Translations under genes and position numbers: made by a program | Shown: one piece after another, positions 51,547 to 59,219 of the stretch | How the letters are laid out: each line of letters begins with the position of its first letter | Numbering within the stretch: position 1 is the stretch's first letter | Origin: Sphingomonas pseudosanguinis | GTDB taxonomy: Bacteria > Pseudomonadota > Alphaproteobacteria > Sphingomonadales > Sphingomonadaceae | DNA length: 64,000 nt | Reading direction: 5' to 3' | Assembly (NCBI RefSeq): GCF_014196255.1 | Contig: NZ_JACIDH010000001.1 | Span: 682,001 to 746,000, forward strand | The notes under the pieces: model-generated | Databases searched by the model: none | Told to the model about the DNA's origin: nothing | The model's input: only the letters and a program-made list of their open reading frames with translations

Positions 51547-52344
51547 ATGGCCGATATCCCCGAAAAATCGGAGACGAAGGACACGCTGCGCTTCCTCCTG
51601 AAGCTGGCGCTGTTCGTCTTCATCCTGCGCAGTTTCATCGTGACGTCGTTCGTCATCCCGTCGGAATCGATGCTGCCGCGCCTGTTGATCGGCGACTATC
51701 TGTTCGTGACCAAGTGGAATTACGGCTATTCGCGCTGGTCCTTGCCCTTCGGCCTGCCGTTGCTGCCCGGGCGTATCCTGGGCCGCGATCCGGCGCGCGG
51801 CGATGTCGTGGTGTTCCGCTCTCCGGGGCCGGACGATCATGACGTCATCAAGCGCGTGATCGGCCTGCCCGGCGACACCATCCAGGTGCGCGACGGTCAG
51901 GTCATCCTGAACGGCCGTCCGGTCCCCAAGCAGCGGATCGCCGATTTCGTCCTGCCGCTGACCCCCAATTTCAACGCCGACAAGTGCGGGGCCGAGCATC
52001 TCGATACGGTCGCGGGGCAGGGGGTGTGCCGCTATGCCCGGTTCCGCGAGACGCTGCCGGGTGGCAAGAGCTATGACGTGCTCGACCAGGGCGATTTCCC
52101 CGATCGCGACGATACGATCGTCTACACGGTGCCGGCCGGCAACGTCTTCCTGATGGGTGACAATCGTGACGACTCGGCGGACAGCCGCTTCGCACCGCCC
52201 ATGGGCATGGGCTATATTCCGATGGAACGGCTGGAGGGGCGTGCGGCGGTCACCTTCTTCTCGACCGACGGCACTGCCGAATGGATCAAGCCCTGGACCT
52301 GGGTGTCGGCCGCACGCTGGAGCCGGATCGGAGAAGGGTTTTGA
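51547..52344 (+). CDS. lepB: signal peptidase I
   Basis: 265 aa. One membrane segment (LALFVFILRSFIVTSFVI), catalytic S41 in PSESMLP and general base K102 in VIKRVIGLPGD. It cleaves Sec signal peptides at the periplasmic face. The GCGGGTT/AACCCGC stem at 51523-51541 ends 5 nt before the ATG and no Shine-Dalgarno is seen. It overlaps rnc by 4 nt. Confidence 0.96.
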   Translation: MADIPEKSETKDTLRFLLKLALFVFILRSFIVTSFVIPSESMLPRLLIGDYLFVTKWNYGYSRWSLPFGLPLLPGRILGRDPARGDVVVFRSPGPDDHDVIKRVIGLPGDTIQVRDGQVILNGRPVPKQRIADFVLPLTPNFNADKCGAEHLDTVAGQGVCRYARFRETLPGGKSYDVLDQGDFPDRDDTIVYTVPAGNVFLMGDNRDDSADSRFAPPMGMGYIPMERLEGRAAVTFFSTDGTAEWIKPWTWVSAARWSRIGEGF

Positions 52345-53006
52345 GCGCGCTCGACAGCTGGCTGGCCGGGATGTTCGACCAGCCCCCCAAGGATAGCGCC
52401 CCCTTCCAACGCGCGCTGACCCATGGCAGCCAGGCGGCGGAAAATTACGAGCGGCTGGAGTTTCTGGGCGACCGCGTACTCGGCCTCGTCATGGCGGAAT
52501 GGCTGTGGGAGCAGTTCCCCAGCGAGCCCGAAGGACAGCTGTCGCGCCGGCTCAACTCGCTGGTGACCGGCGCGGTGTGCGCCGATGTCGCGCGCGATCT
52601 GGGCGTGCGCGATCATTTGCGGCTGGGCAAGCAGGCGCGCGACGATGGCGCGTCGGACAGCGACAATGTCCTGGGCGACGTGATGGAGGCGCTGATCGGC
52701 GCCTGGTATCGCGAGGCGGGGCTGGAGGCGGCGCGGGCTTTCATCCGCAAAGCCTGGGGCGACCGGGTTCATTCGCAGGGGAAAGCCCCGCAACATCCCA
52801 AGTCGGCGCTGCAGGAATGGGCGGCCGCGCATAATCGCAAGGCGCCGGAATATGTGGTGACCGACCGCTCGGGACCGCATCATGCGCCGCGCTTCACGGT
52901 GACCGTCCGGATCGGCCGGACTGCTGAGGCGAGTGCGGAGGGGGCGAACAAGCAGGAGGCCGAGACGGCGGCCGCCAAGGCGTTGCTGGCAAAGTTGAAG
53001 GCTTGA
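52341..53006 (+). CDS. rnc: ribonuclease III
   Basis: 221 aa from the TTG at 52341 overlapping the lepB stop (TTGA), with GGAGAAGGG upstream. Catalytic E40, D44 in ERLEFLGD and D113, E116 in LGDVMEAL; double-stranded RNA-binding domain from about 152. It processes rRNA precursors and stable hairpins. lepB-rnc-era is a common order; here a repeat and one small gene intervene before era. Confidence 0.96.
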   Translation: MSALDSWLAGMFDQPPKDSAPFQRALTHGSQAAENYERLEFLGDRVLGLVMAEWLWEQFPSEPEGQLSRRLNSLVTGAVCADVARDLGVRDHLRLGKQARDDGASDSDNVLGDVMEALIGAWYREAGLEAARAFIRKAWGDRVHSQGKAPQHPKSALQEWAAAHNRKAPEYVVTDRSGPHHAPRFTVTVRIGRTAEASAEGANKQEAETAAAKALLAKLKA

Positions 53007-53019
53007 GGGATTTCCTTGG

Positions 53020-53104
53020 GCTTCGACTTCGCTCAGCCTGAACGGCTGTTCTGGAAGACCGCCGCACACCCCGACCTCCGTTCAGGCTGAGCGAAGTCGA
53101 AGCC
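53020..53104. repeat. family A inverted repeat, copy 7
   Basis: CTTCGACTTCGCTCAGCCTG and the inverted GTTCAGGCTGAGCGAAGTCG unit, between the convergent rnc and the small glycine-zipper gene. Confidence 0.8.
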
Positions 53105-53133
53105 CACGCCCCAACCTCACCCAGCCATCGACG

Positions 53134-53355
53134 TTAACGCCCCTTGGCGGCGGCCGCTTCCTTCTTGGCCTGCACCTTGGCGCGGTGATGCCCGACTGCG
53201 CAGCCCGCCGCCGCGCCCAGCACCGCATGGCCCTTGCCGACGAAATGCCCGCCGACCGCGCCGACCGCCGCACCCTTCAGGCAGCCCTTGGCCGACGCGG
53301 GGCCGGCGACGGTCAGCAGCGCGGCGGCCGACAGCGCGGTGAGAAGGGTCTTCAT
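53134..53355 (-). CDS. small exported glycine-zipper protein
   Basis: 73 aa with GGAGAG before the ATG at 53355. Signal peptide (ending GPASA), two Cys, then an AVGAVGGHFVGKGHAVLGAAAGC glycine-zipper-like stretch (given here as its pattern) and a Lys/Ala tail. It resembles small surface proteins; function unknown. Confidence 0.65.
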   Translation of the reverse strand: MKTLLTALSAAALLTVAGPASAKGCLKGAAVGAVGGHFVGKGHAVLGAAAGCAVGHHRAKVQAKKEAAAAKGR

Positions 53356-53487
53356 AGCGTCTCTCCTTTCACTCGAAATCGTGGCCGGAAAAATGCGCGC
53401 TGGTCCGTGGCCGTTCCGTGATCCGGCCATTACATTCTCTTCATACGGGCGGACCGTTGCGGGAAGGGGGCGGGGCCTGTACCGCTG

Positions 53488-54390
53488 ATGCCCATGACTG
53501 AACAACGTTGCGGCCTCGTCGCCGTCGTCGGCGCCCCCAATGCCGGCAAATCCACCCTCGTCAACGCGCTGGTCGGCCAGAAGGTCGCCATCGTCAGCCC
53601 CAAGGCGCAGACGACCCGCGCCAAGCTGCTCGGCGTTGCGATCGAGGGGGATGCGCAGATCCTGCTGGTCGACACGCCCGGCATCTTCGAACCCAAGCGC
53701 CGCCTCGACCGCGCGATGGTCGCCGCCGCCTGGGAAGGCGCGGAGGGGGCCGACATCCTGGCGCTGGTGGTCGACGGCAAGGGCGGCATCGGCCCCAAGA
53801 TCCACGCCATCGCCGAGTCGATCGCGCACCGGCCCGAGCCCAAGCACCTTATTCTCAACAAGGTCGACATCGCCGACAAGGCGCGGCTGCTGACCCATGC
53901 CGAAAAGCTGAACGAAGTCGTCAAGTTCGACGAGACCTGGTTCATCTCGGCGCAGACCGGGGATGGCTTGCCCCAGCTGAAGTCCCGCCTCGCCGCGCTG
54001 ATGCCCGAGGGGCCGTGGCATTACCCGGAAGACCAGGTGTCCGACGCGACCGAGCGTGCGCTCGCCGCCGAGGTGACGCGCGAGCAGATCTATCTCCAGC
54101 TCCACGCCGAGCTGCCCTATGCCAGCGCGGTCGAGACCGAGGCGTATAAGGAGCGCGAGGACGGATCGGTCGAGATCCACCAGCAAATCCTGGTCGAACG
54201 CCCGACCCAGCGCGCGATCGTGCTGGGCAAGAACGGCGTGCGGATCAAGGAGATCGGCGCGCGGGCGCGGGCGCAGCTGTCCGAACTGCTGGGACAGAAG
54301 GTGCATCTGTACCTGCATGTGAAGGTCAAGCCGGGCTGGGACGAGGATCGGTCGGTTTACAAGGATATCGGGTTGGATTGGGTGGAGTGA
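53488..54390 (+). CDS. era: GTPase Era
   Basis: 300 aa. G1 GAPNAGKST, G3 DTPG, G4 NKVD, then a C-terminal KH domain with GKNGVRIKEIG. It assists 30S assembly by binding the 16S 3' end. The start could also be the ATG at 53494. It is convergent with queG. Confidence 0.96.
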   Translation: MPMTEQRCGLVAVVGAPNAGKSTLVNALVGQKVAIVSPKAQTTRAKLLGVAIEGDAQILLVDTPGIFEPKRRLDRAMVAAAWEGAEGADILALVVDGKGGIGPKIHAIAESIAHRPEPKHLILNKVDIADKARLLTHAEKLNEVVKFDETWFISAQTGDGLPQLKSRLAALMPEGPWHYPEDQVSDATERALAAEVTREQIYLQLHAELPYASAVETEAYKEREDGSVEIHQQILVERPTQRAIVLGKNGVRIKEIGARARAQLSELLGQKVHLYLHVKVKPGWDEDRSVYKDIGLDWVE

Positions 54391-54422
54391 TGTGTTGGGT
54401 GGGGGCTCGGTGAGACACCGGG

Positions 54423-54565
54423 CCCTCCCCCATCCCCTCCCGCTTGCGGGAGGGGCGTGTTGCTTGGCTGATGGCCCGCATAAGCAACGGGATCATCGCT
54501 TATAGAAGCGCTCACCGTTCGGGCTTGGCACGCCCCTCCCGCAGGCGGGAGGGGATGGGGGAGGG
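54423..54565. repeat. CCCTCCCCCATCCCC inverted repeat
   Basis: CCCTCCCCCATCCCCTCCCG at 54423 is inverted relative to 54545-54565, and each end also forms a local CTCCCGC/GCGGGAG stem. It is related in style to family B but has a distinct sequence. It lies between the convergent era and queG. Confidence 0.75.
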
Positions 54566-54571
54566 CAGGGG

Positions 54572-55621
54572 CTAGGCAACAGACCCGCCAAGCCGCCCCA
54601 AAGCCCACTCTACCGCCTCCACCACCACCGGGTCATCATCCCCCAACAACCCCCGCAACACCGGCACCAACGCCGCCGCGCCGCTATTCCCCGCCGCGAT
54701 CGCCGCATTGCGCACCATCCGATTGCGCCCGATCCGCTTGATCGGCGACCCCGCAAACACCTGGCGAAACGCCGTATCATCCAGCGACAGCAAATCCCCC
54801 AGTTCCGGCGCGGTCAGCTCCGCGCGGGGATGGAAGGCCATGTTCGCCTGCGCCGCCGCCGCGAACTTGTTCCACGGGCAGACCGCCAGACAGTCGTCGC
54901 AGCCATAGATGCGGTTGCCGATCGCAACCCGGAACTCCTCCGGGATCGGCCCGGCATGCTCGATCGTCAGATAGGAGATGCAGCGCCGCGCATCGAGCTG
55001 GTACGGCGCTGGAAACGCATCGGTCGGGCAGGCTCGCTGGCACGCGTCGCAGCGGCCGCAGGTGTCGCGCGCCACCGCATCGGGCTCCAGCGCCAGCGTG
55101 GTGTAGATTGCGCCGAGGAACAGCCAGCTGCCATGTTCGCGGCTGACCAGATTGGTGTGCTTGCCCTGCCAGCCCAGCCCCGCCGCCTCGGCCAGTGGCT
55201 TTTCCATCACCGGCGCGGTATCGACGAAGACCTTCAGGTCGCAAGCCGCCTCGTGCGCCAGCCAGCGGCCCAGCGCCTTCAGCTGGCGCTTCACGACATC
55301 GTGGTAATCCGCCCCCTGCGCATAGACCGAGATGCGGCCGATCCGCCCCTGATCCGCCAGCCGCATCGGGTTTTCGGCCGGGGCATAGCTGACGCCCAGC
55401 GAGATGATGCTCTTCACCTCGGGCCACAGGCTGGCGGGGCTTTGCCGCTGGTGCGCGCGGTCGGCCATCCAGATCATCGATCCGTGCCGCCCCTCGGCCA
55501 GCCATTGGTGGAGCCGCTCGACCGTCCTGGGTGCGGCATCGGCATGGGTGATGCCGATCGCGGCGAAGCCCAGTTCGGCCGCCTTCGCCTTGATCCGGGT
55601 TTCAAGCTTGTCTTGCGCCAC
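54572..55621 (-). CDS. queG: epoxyqueuosine reductase
   Basis: 349 aa. Two ferredoxin-like clusters, CGRCDACQRACP and CDDCLAVCPWN, follow a cobalamin-binding N-domain; a HEAT-like tail closes it. It reduces epoxyqueuosine in tRNA to queuosine with B12 and 4Fe-4S. It acts after QueA and Tgt, encoded 34 kb away. Confidence 0.96.
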   Translation of the reverse strand: MAQDKLETRIKAKAAELGFAAIGITHADAAPRTVERLHQWLAEGRHGSMIWMADRAHQRQSPASLWPEVKSIISLGVSYAPAENPMRLADQGRIGRISVYAQGADYHDVVKRQLKALGRWLAHEAACDLKVFVDTAPVMEKPLAEAAGLGWQGKHTNLVSREHGSWLFLGAIYTTLALEPDAVARDTCGRCDACQRACPTDAFPAPYQLDARRCISYLTIEHAGPIPEEFRVAIGNRIYGCDDCLAVCPWNKFAAAAQANMAFHPRAELTAPELGDLLSLDDTAFRQVFAGSPIKRIGRNRMVRNAAIAAGNSGAAALVPVLRGLLGDDDPVVVEAVEWALGRLGGSVA

Positions 55622-55660
55622 ATCGGCCCGCTACCACAGGGGATCAGGGAGGGACAGGGC

Positions 55661-56578
55661 TTGGACAATCAGTGGGCGGTCAGCGCCACGGGCCTGGCAA
55701 AGCGTTTCGGGGAGCGCCGCGTGGTCGACGGGGTCGACATCGCGGTGCCGACCGGCGCGGTGTATGGCGTGCTTGGCCCCAATGGCGCGGGCAAGACGAC
55801 GACGCTGCGCATGTTGCTGGGCATCATCGAACCCGATGAGGGGCAGCGTATGCTGCTCGGCCATGCCCATCCGCGCGATGCCAGCGACCTGGTCGGCTAT
55901 CTGCCCGAGGAGCGCGGGCTGTATCCGGCGATGAAGGCGCGCGACGCGATCGCGTTCATGGGGGCGCTGCGCGGGCTGGACTGGAAGACGGGCCGCGCGC
56001 GGGCGGGCGAACTGCTCGAACAGGCGGGGCTGGGCCATGCCGCCGACAACAAGATTCGCAAATTGTCCAAGGGCATGGCGCAGCTGGTCCAGTTGCTCGG
56101 CTCGGTCGTGCACCGGCCGAAACTGCTGGTGCTTGATGAGCCCTTTTCCGGGCTGGACCCGGTCAATCAAGAACGGCTGGAAGCATTGATCCTCGGCGAG
56201 CGGGACCGGGGGGCGACGATTCTGTTCTCCACCCATGTCATGGCGCATGCCGAGCGGCTGTGCGATCGGCTGGCGATCATCGCGGGCGGGCGCCGTCGGT
56301 TCGAGGGGACGGTGGACGAAGCGCGCGGCACCCTGCGTGCCCGGGTCCGCTACCGCCCGCGCGATCCGGAGCGGGTGTCGCCCGACCTGCTGCCCGCCGA
56401 TGCCGTGCGCGAGGGCGCGGACTGGCGCTTCCCGCTGCCCGATGAAGGGATAGAGCCGGTGCTGGGCCGATTGCTGGCGGCGGGCGCGGGCATCCTGAAC
56501 CTGTCGATCGAGCGCCCCAGCCTGCACGAGGCGTTCGTCCGCATCGTCGGCGAAGCCGCCATGGAGGCCAAGGCATGA
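55661..56578 (+). CDS. ABC transporter ATP-binding protein (NatA-like)
   Basis: 305 aa from a TTG at 55661 with GGGAGGGA upstream. Walker A GPNGAGKTT, signature LSKGMAQ and Walker B LLVLDEPF. A C-terminal extension of about 80 residues is typical of ABC-2 exporters. It overlaps its permease by 4 nt (ATGA). The substrate is unknown. Confidence 0.9.
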   Translation: MDNQWAVSATGLAKRFGERRVVDGVDIAVPTGAVYGVLGPNGAGKTTTLRMLLGIIEPDEGQRMLLGHAHPRDASDLVGYLPEERGLYPAMKARDAIAFMGALRGLDWKTGRARAGELLEQAGLGHAADNKIRKLSKGMAQLVQLLGSVVHRPKLLVLDEPFSGLDPVNQERLEALILGERDRGATILFSTHVMAHAERLCDRLAIIAGGRRRFEGTVDEARGTLRARVRYRPRDPERVSPDLLPADAVREGADWRFPLPDEGIEPVLGRLLAAGAGILNLSIERPSLHEAFVRIVGEAAMEAKA

Positions 56579-57798
56579 GCGCGCGTCGCCTGATCCGCCA
56601 GACGATGACGATCGCCCGGCGCGATTTCATCGCCACCGTCTTCACGCCGATCTTCCTGCTGTTCCTGTTCGCGCCGCTGATCATGGTGGCGTTCAGCACC
56701 ATCGGTGCACTCGGCGCCCGTCAGGCCGCCGATCATGGCAGCGAGCGGGTGCGCATCGTCGCGATCGTGCCCGATGCCGTCGCCCCCGCCATCGCCGAAG
56801 CCGACCGCCGGGCGCGCAAGGTGTTCCGCCGCGACGAGGAGCCGCCCGCGCTGATGACCATGACGCCGTCGCGCGATGTCGCGGGCCAGGCGCGTGCGAC
56901 CTTCGAGGCGGGGGGATATGACGCGACGGCGGTGCTCTATGGCCCGCTCGACCGGCCGACCGTCCTTTACGGGCCGCGCGGCGCGCGCACCGCCGACTAT
57001 CTGGCGGTGCTGGCGGGCAGCGCGCTGGCGGCGGAGCGGCTGGGAGGGACGTTGCCCAGCATCTCGCCCACCAAGATCGCCTTCACCCGCCAGCGGCCCA
57101 CGTTGGGCGGACAGAACCAGACCGCGTTCCTGGCGGTGTTCGGGGTCTTCTTCCTGACCCTGTTCCTCGCAGGCCAGGTGGTCGGCACCATGGCCGAGGA
57201 GCGGTCCAACAAGGTGATCGAGGTGCTGGCCGCCGCCGTGCCGCTGGAGGCGGTGTTCCTGGGCAAGCTGTTGGGTATGTTTGGGGTCGCGGTGCTGTTC
57301 ATCGGCTTCTGGGGCACGGTGCTCGGGCAGGTGACCAGCCTGTTGCCGCCGAGCTTCGCGGGGATGGTCGGCGAATTGTCGCCGGCGGTCGGGCTGCCGA
57401 TGTTCGCGCTGCTGTTCATCGCCTATTTCACCATGGCCTATCTGCTGCTGGGGTCGGTGTTCCTGACGATCGGGGCGCAGGCATCGACCATGCGCGAAAT
57501 TCAGATGCTCTCGCTGCCGATCACGATCGTGCAGGTCGGCATGTTCACCCTGACGCTGAGTGCCCTGTCCGAACCCGATAGCTGGCTGGCACGGGCGGCG
57601 GAGATTTTCCCGCTATCCTCCCCCTTCGCGATGGCGGGGCTGGCGGCGGCGGACGATGCGCTGTGGCCGCATGCGCTGGCGCTGGCGTGGCAGGGGCTGT
57701 GGGTGGCGATCTTCGTGACCATGGGCGCGCGGCTGTTCCGACGCGGGGTGCTGCAATCGGGGAGTTCGCAGCCCTTTTGGAAGCGTAAGCGGGGGTGA
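56575..57798 (+). CDS. ABC-2 type permease (NatB-like)
   Basis: 407 aa. One N-terminal membrane segment, a periplasmic domain of about 150 residues, and a C-terminal block of five to six segments (LFLAGQVVGTMAEERSNKVIEVL is the family hallmark region). It pairs with the upstream ATPase. Sodium, antibiotic or lipid export are all possible. Confidence 0.88.
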   Translation: MSARRLIRQTMTIARRDFIATVFTPIFLLFLFAPLIMVAFSTIGALGARQAADHGSERVRIVAIVPDAVAPAIAEADRRARKVFRRDEEPPALMTMTPSRDVAGQARATFEAGGYDATAVLYGPLDRPTVLYGPRGARTADYLAVLAGSALAAERLGGTLPSISPTKIAFTRQRPTLGGQNQTAFLAVFGVFFLTLFLAGQVVGTMAEERSNKVIEVLAAAVPLEAVFLGKLLGMFGVAVLFIGFWGTVLGQVTSLLPPSFAGMVGELSPAVGLPMFALLFIAYFTMAYLLLGSVFLTIGAQASTMREIQMLSLPITIVQVGMFTLTLSALSEPDSWLARAAEIFPLSSPFAMAGLAAADDALWPHALALAWQGLWVAIFVTMGARLFRRGVLQSGSSQPFWKRKRG

Positions 57799-57854
57799 GG
57801 CGTGCCAAGCGGGATGGCCTTTGCGTAAGCTCTTGGCCTTCCTATCTTGGGTTT

Positions 57855-58349
57855 ATGACCGCATCATCCTCGGATCGCCGTACTTTCCTCTCGCTCCTGG
57901 GGCTGGGCACGCTCGGCGTCGGGCTGTCGGCCTGTGGCCGCGAGGCGGTGGCGGCGGAGCGCTTCCCCGTGTCGATGAGCGATGCCGCGTGGAAGCAGAA
58001 GCTCGGACCGGCGGCCTATGATGTCCTGCGTCACGAGGGCACCGAGCGGCCCTATAGCAGCCCTCTCAACGGCGAACATCGCAGCGGCATCTTCGCCTGC
58101 AAGGGCTGTGCGCAGCCGCTCTTCTCATCGAAGACCAAGTTCGAGAGCGGCACGGGCTGGCCGAGCTTCTGGGCGCCCTTGCCCAAGGCGGTGGGCACGC
58201 GCCGCGACCGGTCGCTGATGATGGAGCGGGTGGAGGTGCATTGCAGCCGCTGTGGCGGGCATCTCGGCCATGTCTTCGACGATGGGCCCAAGCCGACGGG
58301 CAAGCGCTACTGCATGAATGGCGTGGCGATGACGTTTCGGGCGGCTTAG
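57855..58349 (+). CDS. msrB: exported peptide-methionine (R)-S-oxide reductase
   Basis: 164 aa. The twin-arginine-like DRRTFL and a lipobox LSAC (C27) mark a Tat-exported lipoprotein. The MsrB domain has zinc cysteines C82/C85 and C130/C133 and catalytic C153 in RYCMN. It should repair oxidised Met in envelope proteins. The folded zinc enzyme fits Tat export. Confidence 0.93.
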   Translation: MTASSSDRRTFLSLLGLGTLGVGLSACGREAVAAERFPVSMSDAAWKQKLGPAAYDVLRHEGTERPYSSPLNGEHRSGIFACKGCAQPLFSSKTKFESGTGWPSFWAPLPKAVGTRRDRSLMMERVEVHCSRCGGHLGHVFDDGPKPTGKRYCMNGVAMTFRAA

Positions 58350-58375
58350 CGTGTCGCTGGGCGGGAATTCCCGTG

Positions 58376-58463
58376 GCCTTCGACTTCGCTCAGGCTGAAC
58401 GGGGTTCGTAGTAGTAGCTCGGCTTCACCCCTCACTCCGTTCGCACTGAGCGAAGTCGAAGTG
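58376..58463. repeat. family A inverted repeat, copy 8
   Basis: CCTTCGACTTCGCTCAGGCTG and the inverted GTTCGCACTGAGCGAAGTCG unit, between the convergent msrB and CHAP genes. Confidence 0.8.
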
Positions 58464-58500
58464 CACGCTCCGCGTTTCGTGAATATACTCGAACCGCGAA

Positions 58501-59049
58501 TTACTGGATCGGCGCCGCGAAGGTCAGGATGCCGTTGACGCGGCCATCGGTGTTGGAGGCGATTTCGGTGGCGGGCAGCGGTGCGACGCTGGGCTTGTGA
58601 CCGGCATAGATGAAGCCCTTGGTCGGATAGGCCGAGGTGCCCAGGCCGCCATTGGGGCCGTACCAGACCTTGACCATCGACCAGTCGTTGTTCGGCGAAA
58701 TGTCGATCGCGCGGACGTCGCGCTCGATGCCGCCGCGGCGCGACCAGTTGGCATGGGTCAGGAGGACTTCACGGTCGCTGACGACCTTGCTGACCATCGC
58801 GACATGGCCGACGCGCATGCGGTGGGTCGCCTCGAACGCCAGGACCGAACCTTCCGCCGGCATATGGCCACGCTCGTAGCGGCCCTCGGCCTGGCCCCAC
58901 CAGGTGTTGGCGTTGCCGTGAATATCGATGCCCGAAATCTCGCGGGCGTAGGGCGCACACTGCCAGAATTGAGCTGCGGCGGGAGCGGCCATCATCAGGC
59001 TGCACGATGCCATCAGCGCGAATCGCACTGCAAATGCCTTGAACTTCAC
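58501..59049 (-). CDS. exported CHAP-domain amidase/peptidase
   Basis: 182 aa. Signal peptide (ending APAAAQ), catalytic C31 in QCAPYAREI, H82 in VGHVAMV and a polar residue in HANWS. CHAP enzymes cut peptidoglycan cross-links or amides. A TTAA-N7-TAAA element lies 37-51 bp upstream. Confidence 0.87.
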   Translation of the reverse strand: MKFKAFAVRFALMASCSLMMAAPAAAQFWQCAPYAREISGIDIHGNANTWWGQAEGRYERGHMPAEGSVLAFEATHRMRVGHVAMVSKVVSDREVLLTHANWSRRGGIERDVRAIDISPNNDWSMVKVWYGPNGGLGTSAYPTKGFIYAGHKPSVAPLPATEIASNTDGRVNGILTFAAPIQ

Positions 59050-59160
59050 ATGACCCCCCGGTCGGAATGTCGGTGTGAGTGTCGATTAACCGGGGCTAAA
59101 CGCGTTGGAAAGCGCGGCCGGAACCATATCCGGTGAACGGTGTTTGGGCGGCGGTGACTT

Positions 59161-59205
59161 GAAAATACGGCGGCGAAACGAGTTTTTCGTTCCTCGTTTC
59201 GCCGC
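59161..59205 (-). terminator. terminator of the M1 aminopeptidase gene
   Basis: A perfect 13-bp stem (GCGGCGAAACGAG with its complement, 10-nt loop) is followed on the minus strand by CGTATTTTC, 15 bp past the stop. Confidence 0.75.
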
Positions 59206-59219
59206 TCGATAGGCTCGGC

